Source: JAJDIA01 sp031555735 (lineage in GTDB: Bacteria; Bacteroidota; Bacteroidia; Bacteroidales; Tannerellaceae). Taken from it: a stretch of 64,000 nt of DNA. Below, piece by piece: positions 17,513-26,374 of the stretch. Location of the stretch: contig JAVBUE010000003.1 in NCBI GenBank assembly GCA_031555735.1, positions 9,033-73,032 of the forward strand, given 5' to 3'. The notes under the pieces were generated by a model. That model was not told where the DNA came from and did no database searches. It saw nothing but the letters and a program-made list of their open reading frames with translations. Every line of letters begins with the position of its first letter. Positions within the stretch are counted from its first letter, which is position 1. Both the position numbers and the translations under genes were made by a program.

Positions 17513-19528
17513 TCACAACGTAAGCGATACGCCAGCCGTGAACCAACAGCCCGGTTGTTGGATGCCTCCGTAGTCGAAGTAGGTGGCGTTGAAGAGGTTG
17601 CTGGCGTCGGCGAAAAGGGAGTAGCGGTTTTCTTTCCAGCGCAGCCGCACGTCCACCAGGGCGAAGGGATCGAAAGGGGTGGGCTTTCCCGAAACATGAT
17701 CCACATACGTACCGGCACGGTCGTAAAACGTACAGTTCCAGGAGGCGGACAATTGCTGGAAAATCACCCGGTGATCCAGGTTTACATTCACCTTATGGTG
17801 CAGGTAATCCAAGGTGTAGGAAGTGGTTTGGGGCGCGTTCTCCTTATCCAGGTCGGTAAAGGTGTAGCCTACGCCTATAAACCGGATGAAGCGATGGGGG
17901 TGATAGGCGGATGGATTCCACCGACACGATATTTCGGTTCCCGCCGCGTTCACCCGGCTGTAATTCAGGCTTTTCGACGTATTGCTCCCTTCGGTATAGA
18001 CCCAATCGATGCTGTTTGTGCCCTGACGGTAAAAGACGGTAGCCGTGGCCGTCCATTCCCCTTTGATCAGTTTGCCCCCGGCTTCATACACGATGGCTTC
18101 TTCGGGCTTCAGGTTTGGATTGGCTTCGTGTGTCGGACTTTTGTAGAATAAGTCGGTAAAAGTAGGCAGGCGCAACGACTGGTTGGCGGCGGCATAGACG
18201 ATAAACGACGGACTAAGCTTGTAACGCACGTCGCCCGCCAGGCAGAACCTGTTCCCGAAATCATTGCTGTGATGGAACGAAACACCCGCATTCACACCCA
18301 GGTTCCCGTATTCGTAGCCGTGCGCCACCAGGCCGCGGACGATCGTTCTTCCCTTCTCCTTCGTAAACAGGATATCCCCTTCGAAGGGAACCGGCTCGGG
18401 CGATTCCATCGGATCACCCAGCACATTGCTTCGGATATGTTCGTTACGCACTTCCGCGTTGACGGTTGTTTGTCCGATCCTGCTGCGGAGCAACAGGGTG
18501 GCTTCTCCGCCATTCAGTTTTGTTTGATGGTAATTATGCCCGGTGTACCAATCGGGCGCTTCGTTCCGGAACAGTTCAAAACGGTCGAAGTGAGTCCGGT
18601 GGTAGGCGGTGGCCGTCAGTTTGACGTTCCCGATCTCTTTCTTCCACCGCAGGCTACCTAATAAGGTACGCGTGTAATCAAACTGGTCGGGATAGGTAAA
18701 CGAATAAAAACCGCTTGCGCCATACGGTTTGTCCTGAAAACCGGCCTGCGCTTCCCAATCACCGATCGCAGACCGATACCGGGCAAAGCCATACAGGTTG
18801 GTTTGGCGGAAATCGGTGTTTTTCCGGTATCCGGTGCTTTGCCGGTAAGAGGCGGAGAAAAACGAGTACCATTGATCGTTGCCTGCGGTGGCGCTGCCGA
18901 GGGCGTTCAGGTATCCATGCTGTCCCCCGGCACAGGAAAGGGTGGCCGTGTTGATGGGTAGGCTGCCGGTGGCGATGTTCAACGCCCCGCCAATAGCCCC
19001 TGCAGCGCTCAGCCCTTGCAGGATTTCAATTTTTCCAATGGAAGAGAGGTCGATCGGGATGTCTAAGGAGTAATGACCCGTCTGTGGGTCGCTGAAGTTA
19101 ACACCGTTGAGAAGGATCTGGGTCTGGTCGAAATTGCCTCCGCGTACGGAGATGTCGGCCTGGGTGCTTAATGGGCCGCGTTGGCGTAAGTCGATGGAAG
19201 GAATGGTTCGTAACAGGTCGTTGAGGGTGGTCGAGGGCGCTCGATCAACTTCGGTACGGGTGACGGTAGCCAGCGTGCGCACTACATTGGGCAGGCCGTC
19301 TTCCCGTTGCGCGGTGACGACCACTTCGTCCAATTCCAGTTCACGCGTTAGCGACAGTGTGTCGGTTGTCTGTGCATGAGCTTTGCCTGTGAGTTGGGAT
19401 ACGATGCTCATCCCCACGCATAACACACCGATTTTAACTACCTTATGCATCGAGTTGAACGCGGCATAAGGTTTGCGGTTCCATCTGTGGAAACAGATAG
19501 CCTCCTTTCTTTGGTTGCATGTGTACAT
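17513..19528 (-). CDS. TonB-dependent outer-membrane receptor (iron-complex/vitamin B12 type)
   Basis: The protein has a signal peptide (hydrophobic VVKIGVLCVGMSIVSQL before GKAHA), a TonB box DEVVVTA, a plug domain (LNDLLRTIPSIDLRQ, VRGGNFDQTQILLNGVNFSD, IGKIEILQG) and a 22-strand-type barrel ending FTAGVSLTL. It lacks a SusC-type N-terminal carboxypeptidase-like domain, so it resembles siderophore, heme or cobalamin receptors. I place the start at the ATG at 19528, giving 671 residues; this keeps a basic extension ICFHRWNRKPYAAFNS before the signal peptide. The later ATG at 19450 is the alternative. The upstream ATG at 19603 precedes the -7 box and is unlikely. Confidence 0.82.
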   Translation of the reverse strand: MYTCNQRKEAICFHRWNRKPYAAFNSMHKVVKIGVLCVGMSIVSQLTGKAHAQTTDTLSLTRELELDEVVVTAQREDGLPNVVRTLATVTRTEVDRAPSTTLNDLLRTIPSIDLRQRGPLSTQADISVRGGNFDQTQILLNGVNFSDPQTGHYSLDIPIDLSSIGKIEILQGLSAAGAIGGALNIATGSLPINTATLSCAGGQHGYLNALGSATAGNDQWYSFFSASYRQSTGYRKNTDFRQTNLYGFARYRSAIGDWEAQAGFQDKPYGASGFYSFTYPDQFDYTRTLLGSLRWKKEIGNVKLTATAYHRTHFDRFELFRNEAPDWYTGHNYHQTKLNGGEATLLLRSRIGQTTVNAEVRNEHIRSNVLGDPMESPEPVPFEGDILFTKEKGRTIVRGLVAHGYEYGNLGVNAGVSFHHSNDFGNRFCLAGDVRYKLSPSFIVYAAANQSLRLPTFTDLFYKSPTHEANPNLKPEEAIVYEAGGKLIKGEWTATATVFYRQGTNSIDWVYTEGSNTSKSLNYSRVNAAGTEISCRWNPSAYHPHRFIRFIGVGYTFTDLDKENAPQTTSYTLDYLHHKVNVNLDHRVIFQQLSASWNCTFYDRAGTYVDHVSGKPTPFDPFALVDVRLRWKENRYSLFADASNLFNATYFDYGGIQQPGCWFTAGVSLTL

Positions 19529-19553
19529 AACTATACTATTTAATACATAAAAA

Positions 19554-19589
19554 GCCGGATACCTCCGGCGATAAACGGGAACAAAGATA
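19554..19589 (-). promoter_or_regulatory. Receptor-gene promoter and leader hairpin
   Basis: TATCTTTG (19589-19582, minus strand) is a -7 box. The predicted leader contains the small stem GCCGGA-TACC-TCCGGC (19554-19569, as read on the plus strand). No cobalamin-riboswitch core was found. Confidence 0.55.
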
Positions 19590-19669
19590 GATGCTTCATG
19601 CACTGAAAATTACTCTTTTTATGGAAAAATCATCGGAATCCTCAAAAAAAAATAAAACAATGCGATTTC

Positions 19670-19700
19670 TTTGGCGACAGAAAAATATGCGATAACTTTG
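19670..19700 (+). promoter_or_regulatory. Fimbrial gene promoter
   Basis: TTTG (19670-19673), exactly 19 bp, then TAACTTTG (19693-19700): a textbook Bacteroidetes promoter, divergent from the receptor promoter. Confidence 0.7.
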
Positions 19701-19745
19701 CACCCGACTTGTGTGAAAAGTATCAGGAAATGGCCAAAAAACGTA

Positions 19746-20477
19746 ATGACCGTGTTAAAATTCTCAGTTATAACATTACTTATTTTCTTCTTCTGCTTTG
19801 TATCGTTGCATTCGGTGTGCGCGATGCCAGGTACGATAGATGCCTCGCCGGCTGATTCCATTCGAAGGCGCGATGCAATCCCTGATTCATTAGCCCGCTC
19901 TGTTGCTCCCCGTTACCTGGCATTGAAGACGAACCTGCTTTACGACATGGTGGGGGTTGCCAATTTGGGTGTTGAGCTGCCGATCGGTCGCCGCTGGTCG
20001 GTCGAAGGGGATGTGGCCTTTGCCTACTGGCGCACCTCCAACCATCTCTATGCCTTGCAGACGCTCGACTATGGTCTTACTACGCGCTACTGGTTGCCTG
20101 CCGGATACAAACGCCGCCACCGCAATCCCGCATGGGACAAACCGTTGAGGGGCGTTAACATTGGTGTGTATGGCCGCTACTGGCAGCGTTTCGAAGCACA
20201 GTGGAAAGACGGTATCCAGAGCGATGCCGCCTGGTCGGCAGGTATCACCACCGGTTATGCTTTCCCCATCGGGCGTCACTTCACGCTCGAAGCGGGTATC
20301 GCGGCAGGGTATTTGTCCACTTCACAGTATCGAACTTACGATCGTCCGCAGTACGACAGTGAAGGTAACTATCATCTCATGTGGAACGAAACCGGCGTAT
20401 GGGGCGGCTTGGCGCTTACGCGTGTAAACTTCTCGTTCGTATGGCTCATCCAAACAGGAAAGGGAGGGAAGCGATGA
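19746..20477 (+). CDS. DUF3575 outer-membrane protein, fimbria-associated
   Basis: A 243-residue exported protein; the ATG at 19746 gives a clear signal peptide (MTVLKFSVITLLIFFFCFVS ending HSVCA). The body shows the DUF3575 hallmark LALKTNLLYDMVGVANLGVE and several amphipathic strands, ending NFSFVWLIQTGK. DUF3575 proteins are predicted small outer-membrane barrels often encoded with Bacteroidales type V fimbria genes. An upstream in-frame start at 19671 would overlap the promoter and is rejected. The stop codon overlaps the start of the next gene (ATGA), so the two are translationally coupled. Confidence 0.85.
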   Translation: MTVLKFSVITLLIFFFCFVSLHSVCAMPGTIDASPADSIRRRDAIPDSLARSVAPRYLALKTNLLYDMVGVANLGVELPIGRRWSVEGDVAFAYWRTSNHLYALQTLDYGLTTRYWLPAGYKRRHRNPAWDKPLRGVNIGVYGRYWQRFEAQWKDGIQSDAAWSAGITTGYAFPIGRHFTLEAGIAAGYLSTSQYRTYDRPQYDSEGNYHLMWNETGVWGGLALTRVNFSFVWLIQTGKGGKR

Positions 20478-21535
20478 CGTTCCGTTCCTGCCTGCCCGTG
20501 CTTGTTGCTCTGTTTGCCATGCTTGGCGGTTGTACCGAGCAGCGTGATCTCGACGTGGTGTCGAACCCGCTTGTCAAACTTACCTGCGACTGGAGTCGCG
20601 CCCGCCTCAACCCGGATATATGGACCGTGATGTTTTACCCGGACAACAGCGCGTCTGCCCGTCAGTTTGTGATGGATCGTCCCGTGGACACGTTGCAACT
20701 GGCCGCAGGGAGTTACCGTACGCTGATCATCAACGGTACGTTGGGTAGCGGGATCGATTATGTCCGTTTCCGGGGTACCGACAACTATGATACCTTCGAA
20801 GCCCTCGCCAGCACGGCGGAGGTGAAGGCGAACGGCGAAATCGTGGTGAACGAGCCGGATACCCTTGCCGGTACCGCCTTCCCGCGGAGTATCACCGGCG
20901 AGAGGGCTTTTGTCACCAAGTACATCAACGGCCGGTTGCAACCGGGTGATACCCGTCACTATGTGTCTGATTCCATCGAATATGTCCCCTGCCGGTTGGT
21001 CTATCGGATCCGTGTGATAGTGGATATTACCAATATGAACTATCTCAAACCTGCCCGCGCCGTCACGGGTGATGTGCATGGACTTGCCGGTGGTGTAATG
21101 GTTGCCTCGCGCATGCCTACACACGCGCCTGTCGTTTATTTGCTATCGTTTCCGAATACCAACGCATCGTCGGCCACGGAGGGCACAATTGAAACGGCTT
21201 TCGCCTCCTTTGGCCCGCCGCTGGACTTGTCGGAGCCGAGGGATTATTATGTGGATCTTGCTTTTGTGCTGACGAACAACCGTACCTACCGTTTCGATGC
21301 AAACGTATCTGACCAGGTAGCCGTCATTGCAGCACAAATCAAAGACCGTATCGACCGCGGCGTATGCGACGCCGGCCTGAACCTGGAACTTCGCTTGTCG
21401 GTGACACTTCCTGTGCCCGACCCGAACCCGAACCCTGATCCGAACCCCGACCCCAACGGAGGTGGAGGAGGCAAAGACGACGATATCAACGTCGATCCCT
21501 GGGAAGATGACAAGAAACAGGATATTTTTCTGTGA
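20474..21535 (+). CDS. DUF5119 lipoprotein, fimbrial accessory
   Basis: A 353-residue lipoprotein: signal peptide MTFRSCLPVLVALFAMLGGC with lipobox LGGC. The body matches DUF5119/Mfa2-like accessory proteins of Bacteroidales fimbriae (LVKLTCDWSRARLNPDIWTV; IYVRF-type strands; VYLLSFPN). Such proteins anchor or cap fimbriae in the outer membrane. The C-terminus has a proline-rich linker of repeated PNPDPNPDPN and then GGGGGKDDD, an acidic tail. The start overlaps the DUF3575 stop by 4 bp. The fimbrillin gene follows after 119 bp with its own promoter. Confidence 0.82.
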   Translation: MTFRSCLPVLVALFAMLGGCTEQRDLDVVSNPLVKLTCDWSRARLNPDIWTVMFYPDNSASARQFVMDRPVDTLQLAAGSYRTLIINGTLGSGIDYVRFRGTDNYDTFEALASTAEVKANGEIVVNEPDTLAGTAFPRSITGERAFVTKYINGRLQPGDTRHYVSDSIEYVPCRLVYRIRVIVDITNMNYLKPARAVTGDVHGLAGGVMVASRMPTHAPVVYLLSFPNTNASSATEGTIETAFASFGPPLDLSEPRDYYVDLAFVLTNNRTYRFDANVSDQVAVIAAQIKDRIDRGVCDAGLNLELRLSVTLPVPDPNPNPDPNPDPNGGGGGKDDDINVDPWEDDKKQDIFL

Positions 21536-21594
21536 AAAATCATTAACCGGATGAACAAATAAGTGTTTTGGATGTTTTTTAGCCGCAAAATAAG

Positions 21595-21602
21595 TAATTT
21601 TG
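21595..21602 (+). promoter_or_regulatory. -7 box of the fimbrillin gene
   Basis: TAATTTTG matches TAnnTTTG, 52 bp upstream of the fimbrillin ATG. A TTTG at 21567-21570 is 24 bp away, longer than usual. Confidence 0.5.
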
Positions 21603-21654
21603 TCGAATCAAAGCATTACTAAACAGATTTTTTAACAATTCTCAATTTATTTAG

Positions 21655-22737
21655 ATGAAAAAGAAAATGTTCGCACTGACATCAGTGCTATTCGCAACTA
21701 TGATGATGATTAGCTGCTCTCAAGAAGAAGTGATTAGTAAAAACAACGAAGGTCTGACACCGTTGAAGTTTAAGGTGAGTACAGGGAAAACTACAAGGGC
21801 GAACTACAAGAACGCGAATGAGATAGAATCCCTTTATGATAAGACCATAACTGTTCTAGTTCAGGATGGAGATGGTGAATCCATTGATTTGACTTACAAT
21901 GATGCTACATCTTTTGGAACAACAGACGTTTTTTATCTTGTTCCGACTAATGATGGAAGCGCGACTACAGTAACGACTTATTTGGATGTCAATGCTTCAA
22001 CTCCCATCGAATTATATCTTCCGGCTGATGGGACGACGGTTTATTTTGTGGCATTAGCAAATTCTGATCCTACTGTAGATTTAAGTGTAATAGGAGCAAT
22101 TACTGATGGGTCAAAAGTAACAATATCTAATTATACAAATACCCCGCAAGGAGATATGCTTTGCGCATATGCTGGCCCTATTACATACAATGGAACCTCT
22201 ACATCCATAATACTCAATTTTTGCCATGCCTCTGCACAATTACTGTTTGGCGTTGATAAAAATGCAGATGGGCCGGAAGACATAACGATTAATTCATTAA
22301 CAGTTAATGTCCCTGCCACTGCGAACCTGGCTTTTTCAGGAACCAGTTTTACCTATGATGATCATAGTATGACTAATGCTGCTTATACGAATGACGATAT
22401 AGCATTTGATGATTCGGAAAATACTTCATCCGCGTCAGGAAATACAAATGAATTTGCGTCTTTATATGTTTTGCCGGGTAGTGTAGATCAAACTTGGACT
22501 GTAACGATAGACTATTCAATTAGCAATGAAGATAATATTGTTCGAACTGGTGAGAAGACGATCCCATTTTCCAGTTTCCCAGGAATATCTGAATGGTCAT
22601 CAAGCATGAGGTATAAGTATATCTTCAAACCTACTCCAGTTGTGTCTTCAAGTGGATGGACATGGAGCGTGGCTGTATCCGGAACTGAATGGACGGATTC
22701 CAGTGACAGTTCTATCGAACCGGATACTCAACCATAA
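21655..22737 (+). CDS. Fimbrillin family lipoprotein (type V pilin)
   Basis: A 360-residue lipoprotein with signal peptide MKKKMFALTSVLFATMMMIS and Cys21 (lipobox MISC). The body is Thr/Ser/Asn-rich beta-sandwich sequence as in FimA/Mfa1-like pilins. An arginine at residue 48 (KTTRANYKN) is a plausible protease-processing site that would free an N-terminal groove for donor-strand exchange, by analogy with P. gingivalis fimbriae. Base composition is clearly more AT-rich than the two upstream genes, suggesting allele exchange. Role: main or minor fimbrial subunit on the cell surface. Confidence 0.8.
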   Translation: MKKKMFALTSVLFATMMMISCSQEEVISKNNEGLTPLKFKVSTGKTTRANYKNANEIESLYDKTITVLVQDGDGESIDLTYNDATSFGTTDVFYLVPTNDGSATTVTTYLDVNASTPIELYLPADGTTVYFVALANSDPTVDLSVIGAITDGSKVTISNYTNTPQGDMLCAYAGPITYNGTSTSIILNFCHASAQLLFGVDKNADGPEDITINSLTVNVPATANLAFSGTSFTYDDHSMTNAAYTNDDIAFDDSENTSSASGNTNEFASLYVLPGSVDQTWTVTIDYSISNEDNIVRTGEKTIPFSSFPGISEWSSSMRYKYIFKPTPVVSSSGWTWSVAVSGTEWTDSSDSSIEPDTQP

Positions 22738-22790
22738 TAATTTTAATAACGATGATCATTGTTGGGGTTTCCCCGAAATGATAAAACACT

Positions 22791-22821
22791 ATCAATGCGA
22801 GGCTATCGGCCTCGCATTGAT
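22791..22821 (+). terminator. Hairpin after the fimbrillin gene
   Basis: A perfect 13-bp stem (22791-22803 with 22809-22821, loop TATCG) 53 bp after the stop codon. The following GTTATAG is a weak U-tract, so read-through into the next gene at 22838 is possible. Confidence 0.6.
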
Positions 22822-22837
22822 GTTATAGAAAGGGTTT

Positions 22838-24718
22838 ATGTCAGAATTGATCGTTTATTTTCTTATTGCGGCAGGTATGGTAGTGACATCATACCTGTTT
22901 GGGCATTTCGTAATGCTCTTTGCGGATAACGATGATGAACAATATGCTTTTGCATACACGTTCCGCCGTTTATCGCTGGGAGGGATACTGATTGTTACGA
23001 TTTATGCTTTGGCCAATTGTGCAGGTGTTACAATTCTCGCAGGAGTTCTTCCTTTACTGTTGTTGGGCATCCGTTTTAGGCTGATTCACTGGCGCAAGAT
23101 CAGAGTTACTTTTGCTCCTGTTCTGCTGATTTACGGAGTATTTGTCTTGCTGATACTGATGAAGTTCTTTGCCGGATATGATTTGGCTGGCAATCTATAT
23201 TCGTTGCATTTCGACCATTCGTTCTATGCTGCCCTGGCAGATTACGTTGGTAACAGTGGGATCGAATCAGTTAATATTGAACAGATGTATCCAGCTTTGC
23301 AAAGTCCAACAATCTATCATTGGTTTGATGTTCATTTTGCGGCTTTGATAGGTAAGGTGTCCGGCAATTTCTATCATGCAAGGCTCTTTGTGATCCTTCC
23401 ATTGACTGCCGGCATCGCGCTTTTGGCTATTGCCACTGTTATCGAAAAATATGTTGGAAGAGATGGGAAGACACCCTGGCTCGCATTTCTCGTGTTTTTC
23501 TTACCCGTCTTGTTGCTGAGTATTATAGAAGGCAAATATGATTTTGCAACCCTTCCGTTTCACGATGTGATATCTGAAAAGATCTATGTGATGATATGCC
23601 TGGTTGCATGGGTTATTCTTTCGAAAAATAAAATACTGCCTCTGATCGTGGTTGGATTGCTTGTGTCTTCGGCTGCACCTGCCTTATTTGGGAGTGCTTC
23701 CATTGTCTTGATTTTCCGATTTTGGAGCGAAAGGAGTAATGTCGAATATTGGAAGAATGTTGCGGCGGTAGTTTTCGGTGCGTTATGGTGTGTGGCATTC
23801 TATACATTGACAGCAAAAGAAAATCCTTATTTTATCCATAACCTGTCCATAGAGCAACAAATAAGTAAAGCCTTCTCCGAATTCACACTCCCGCTTGCCA
23901 CAGAGACAGCAGAAGTGTTCGTGGAACGGACGACGCTTAACTTAGCCCTCTGTTTGCTCTTGTTTGCATTATTGGGTAAAGAAGAACGTAGCAGTATGAT
24001 ATCCCTGATCAAAGAAAACGGAGTGCTGCTACTGGCGATTCCCGCCGGATTGGTGTTTGCCTGCCCGTTGTGGTTTATGCGTGATGCGATGCAATTGGCT
24101 ACCGAGATGAGTGTCCCGGTTGCGTTTGTGGGTCATGGTGTTCTTTTTGCTATGTTAATTACCAACAGCCGAATGCCAAGAAAGATCGCGGCAGGTGTGA
24201 TTATTGCTGCCGGTATCGTAGTGGGTGGATTCTATGGAAATACGTTAAGAGGGAATCGGTTGGATGCTGACTTTACCCGTAAAATAACGGCAGTAGATGG
24301 ACCTGTTGTCTGGGTAGATACGCCTGAGCGCAGAGAAAACGGTAATGAATATGTGCGCGATGTGAACTATATTGTACCCTTTTCGGTGGTTCGTCGCCTG
24401 CGGAACGACTATTTCCCCATCAGACTCGATGTATATGATATCGCTTATGATCCTAAAGATATGCGTGACTACGCCGTCCTCGCCTCCATCGAAAACTCAA
24501 CCTTCTACCGTTGGGTGGAATCCCGGCAGATTCCGATGAAAGAACTCCGCAATGCGCAGACACGATTTATTAAGGAAAATAACATCCATTACGTGATCAC
24601 ACCAAGTGATGATCTGTGGATAAACGGCAGGGGGTTCCGAATAGAAGAAAGAACAGCATTGAATTCAAGAGGTTATACCCTTTTCAAAATAAGCTATGAT
24701 AACGATCCCATTCAATAA
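22838..24718 (+). CDS. Polytopic membrane protein, probable glycan polymerase or GT-C-like enzyme
   Basis: A 626-residue protein with about 12 hydrophobic segments in residues 1-470 and a soluble C-terminal domain of about 150 residues (from LRGNRLDADFTRKIT to the end). A periplasmic-type loop after helix 4 carries FDHSFYAALADYVG and NIEQMYPALQSPTIYHW, which recalls acidic-loop GT-C glycosyltransferases, but I cannot assign a family. It is the first gene of the 22.8-28.9 kb cluster and overlaps the WecE-type gene by 23 bp. It could be the polymerase or ligase for the sugar made by that cluster. Function is inference from context. Confidence 0.6.
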   Translation: MSELIVYFLIAAGMVVTSYLFGHFVMLFADNDDEQYAFAYTFRRLSLGGILIVTIYALANCAGVTILAGVLPLLLLGIRFRLIHWRKIRVTFAPVLLIYGVFVLLILMKFFAGYDLAGNLYSLHFDHSFYAALADYVGNSGIESVNIEQMYPALQSPTIYHWFDVHFAALIGKVSGNFYHARLFVILPLTAGIALLAIATVIEKYVGRDGKTPWLAFLVFFLPVLLLSIIEGKYDFATLPFHDVISEKIYVMICLVAWVILSKNKILPLIVVGLLVSSAAPALFGSASIVLIFRFWSERSNVEYWKNVAAVVFGALWCVAFYTLTAKENPYFIHNLSIEQQISKAFSEFTLPLATETAEVFVERTTLNLALCLLLFALLGKEERSSMISLIKENGVLLLAIPAGLVFACPLWFMRDAMQLATEMSVPVAFVGHGVLFAMLITNSRMPRKIAAGVIIAAGIVVGGFYGNTLRGNRLDADFTRKITAVDGPVVWVDTPERRENGNEYVRDVNYIVPFSVVRRLRNDYFPIRLDVYDIAYDPKDMRDYAVLASIENSTFYRWVESRQIPMKELRNAQTRFIKENNIHYVITPSDDLWINGRGFRIEERTALNSRGYTLFKISYDNDPIQ

Positions 24719-25790
24719 GCCCTACGTGTCCGGTTATGAATACAAGTTCATTACCGAGGCGGTGCAGATGGGGAAGCTCTCTGCCGATGGGCATTTTACG
24801 CGTATGTGCAACGATCTGCTTGAGAAGTACCTGGGTTTTAAACGGGCGCTGACTACGACAAACTGTACGTCGGCTTTGGAAATGGCTGCCCTCTTATGCA
24901 ACATCCGGTATGGAGATGAGGTCATTGTCCCTTCCTTTACCTTCGTCTCTTCCGCCCTTGCTTTTGCCAAGTTCGGGGCAACGATCCGGTTTGTGGATTC
25001 GCAGGCAAGCCATCCCAATATGGATGCTTCCCTGATCGAAGGACTGATTACTCCCCGTACAAAGGCCATCGTGGTGGTGCATTACAATGGAGTGCGATGT
25101 GAAATGGAACGCATCTGCGCGCTTGCACGTACCTATAATATATATGTGGTAGAGGATGCCGCGCACGGGGTGACATCGCCCGAACTGGGACATAGTGGTG
25201 ATCTGGCTTGTTATTCCTTTCATGAAACGAAGAATATCCAGTGTGGCGAAGGAGGGTTACTCGGCGTAAACAATGCCGCGATGGTTACCCGCGCCGAACA
25301 GTTATGGCTGAAAGGTACCAACCGACTTGATTTCGAACGCGGACAGACACCTCTTTATGAATGGACGGATACGGGTGGCGCTTATGCCATGCCCGAACTG
25401 AGTGCGGCTTTTCTGTGGGGACAGTTCAAGGCGGGGGAACATATCGTAGCCCGGCGCCATGAACAGTGGAACCGCTATTATGCCAACCTGCAGGGAGTCT
25501 CTCCGGAACGGCCGATGGGGCAGGGAAGTAATCATATCTTCTACTTAGTATGTAAAGACCGGGAAAACCGCGACAGCCTGATCGCCCATTTAGCCGCCAA
25601 CGGGGTATATGCGCCTTTCCATTATCATGCCCTGCACAATAGCCTGTTCGGGAAACGTTTTGCGGATAACCGGGAACTGCCCCATGCCATACGCTTCTCG
25701 GACTGTTTGCTGCGATTGCCCTTGTTTCACGAACTGACAGATAACCAGATTGATTATGTGTCTGAATTGATCCAAATTTTTAGCAAGTGA
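24696..25790 (+). CDS. dTDP-4-amino-4,6-dideoxy-sugar aminotransferase, WecE type
   Basis: A 364-residue DegT/DnrJ/EryC1 family PLP enzyme. It starts IPFNKPYVSGYEYKFITEAV, has the PLP region TTTNCTSALEMAALL, the cofactor-binding VVEDAAHG, and the Schiff-base Lys179 in SFHETKNIQCGEGG. The SFHETKN motif is characteristic of WecE/RffA, which makes dTDP-4-amino-4,6-dideoxygalactose from the 4-keto-6-deoxy sugar. Length is slightly below WecE (about 376). It overlaps both neighbours, and the downstream acyl-transfer genes suggest that the new 4-amino group is then acylated. Confidence 0.82.
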   Translation: MITIPFNKPYVSGYEYKFITEAVQMGKLSADGHFTRMCNDLLEKYLGFKRALTTTNCTSALEMAALLCNIRYGDEVIVPSFTFVSSALAFAKFGATIRFVDSQASHPNMDASLIEGLITPRTKAIVVVHYNGVRCEMERICALARTYNIYVVEDAAHGVTSPELGHSGDLACYSFHETKNIQCGEGGLLGVNNAAMVTRAEQLWLKGTNRLDFERGQTPLYEWTDTGGAYAMPELSAAFLWGQFKAGEHIVARRHEQWNRYYANLQGVSPERPMGQGSNHIFYLVCKDRENRDSLIAHLAANGVYAPFHYHALHNSLFGKRFADNRELPHAIRFSDCLLRLPLFHELTDNQIDYVSELIQIFSK

Positions 25791-26374
25791 TTTCAATCGT
25801 TTCACCGGTATATATGGCCGGCAACATTGTGGACGAATTGGTACGAAGACTAACCAACGCGCTCACTCCCCTGGGCAGGTATGAGATTATTCTGATCGAC
25901 GACTGCTCGGACGACGATTCCTGGGAACGGCTACAGGCACAACAGGGAATTACCGTCTTGCGTAACGAACAGAACATCGGGCAGCATGCAACGATCCGGC
26001 GAGGCGTTTCACTTGTCAAGGGCGATTGGATCGTGGTGCTGGATTGCGACCTGCAAGACAACCCTGCCGATATTCCCCGCCTGTATGCGAAGGCTCTCGA
26101 AGGGTATGATATCGTATATGCCCGTCGCCTCCATATCAAGCAACATCCCCTGCGCCGCTTCTTTGCCGTAACTTTTCATAAACTATATTCACTGCGTATA
26201 GGTTTTCATACAGATCCCGCCATTGCCAACTTCGCCATCTACCGCAAAGGGTATTATGGGCGCAATGATTGCCGCATAGGAGTGATTGATGTGGAGCATA
26301 ACGAACGGTATGCCGGCCATTCAAGCTACACGCCGTGGAAATTAATTCAACACTTTTTTAGACTAATGCGATGA
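25787..26374 (+). CDS. Short GT2 glycosyltransferase (DPM1/GtrB-like catalytic domain)
   Basis: A 195-residue GT2 protein starting at GTG 25787, overlapping the upstream stop (GTGA). The catalytic half is intact: ISIVSPVYMAGNIVDELV, ILIDDCSDDDSW, DWIVVLDCDLQDNPADIP (DxD). After IANFAIYRKGYY the usual insert of roughly 20 residues before VIDVEHNERYAGHSSYT is absent, and the protein ends in KLIQHFFRLMR, without the two C-terminal membrane helices of GtrB-like enzymes (about 310 residues). It may be a natural compact version or a deletion product. The frame is open and coupled to both neighbours, so it is probably expressed. Confidence 0.75.
   Translation: MISIVSPVYMAGNIVDELVRRLTNALTPLGRYEIILIDDCSDDDSWERLQAQQGITVLRNEQNIGQHATIRRGVSLVKGDWIVVLDCDLQDNPADIPRLYAKALEGYDIVYARRLHIKQHPLRRFFAVTFHKLYSLRIGFHTDPAIANFAIYRKGYYGRNDCRIGVIDVEHNERYAGHSSYTPWKLIQHFFRLMR

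Noticed and set aside
19451..19600. Cobalamin riboswitch ahead of the TonB receptor
   Set aside because: I looked for the conserved B12-box core and found only a short 6-bp stem; nothing supports a riboswitch.
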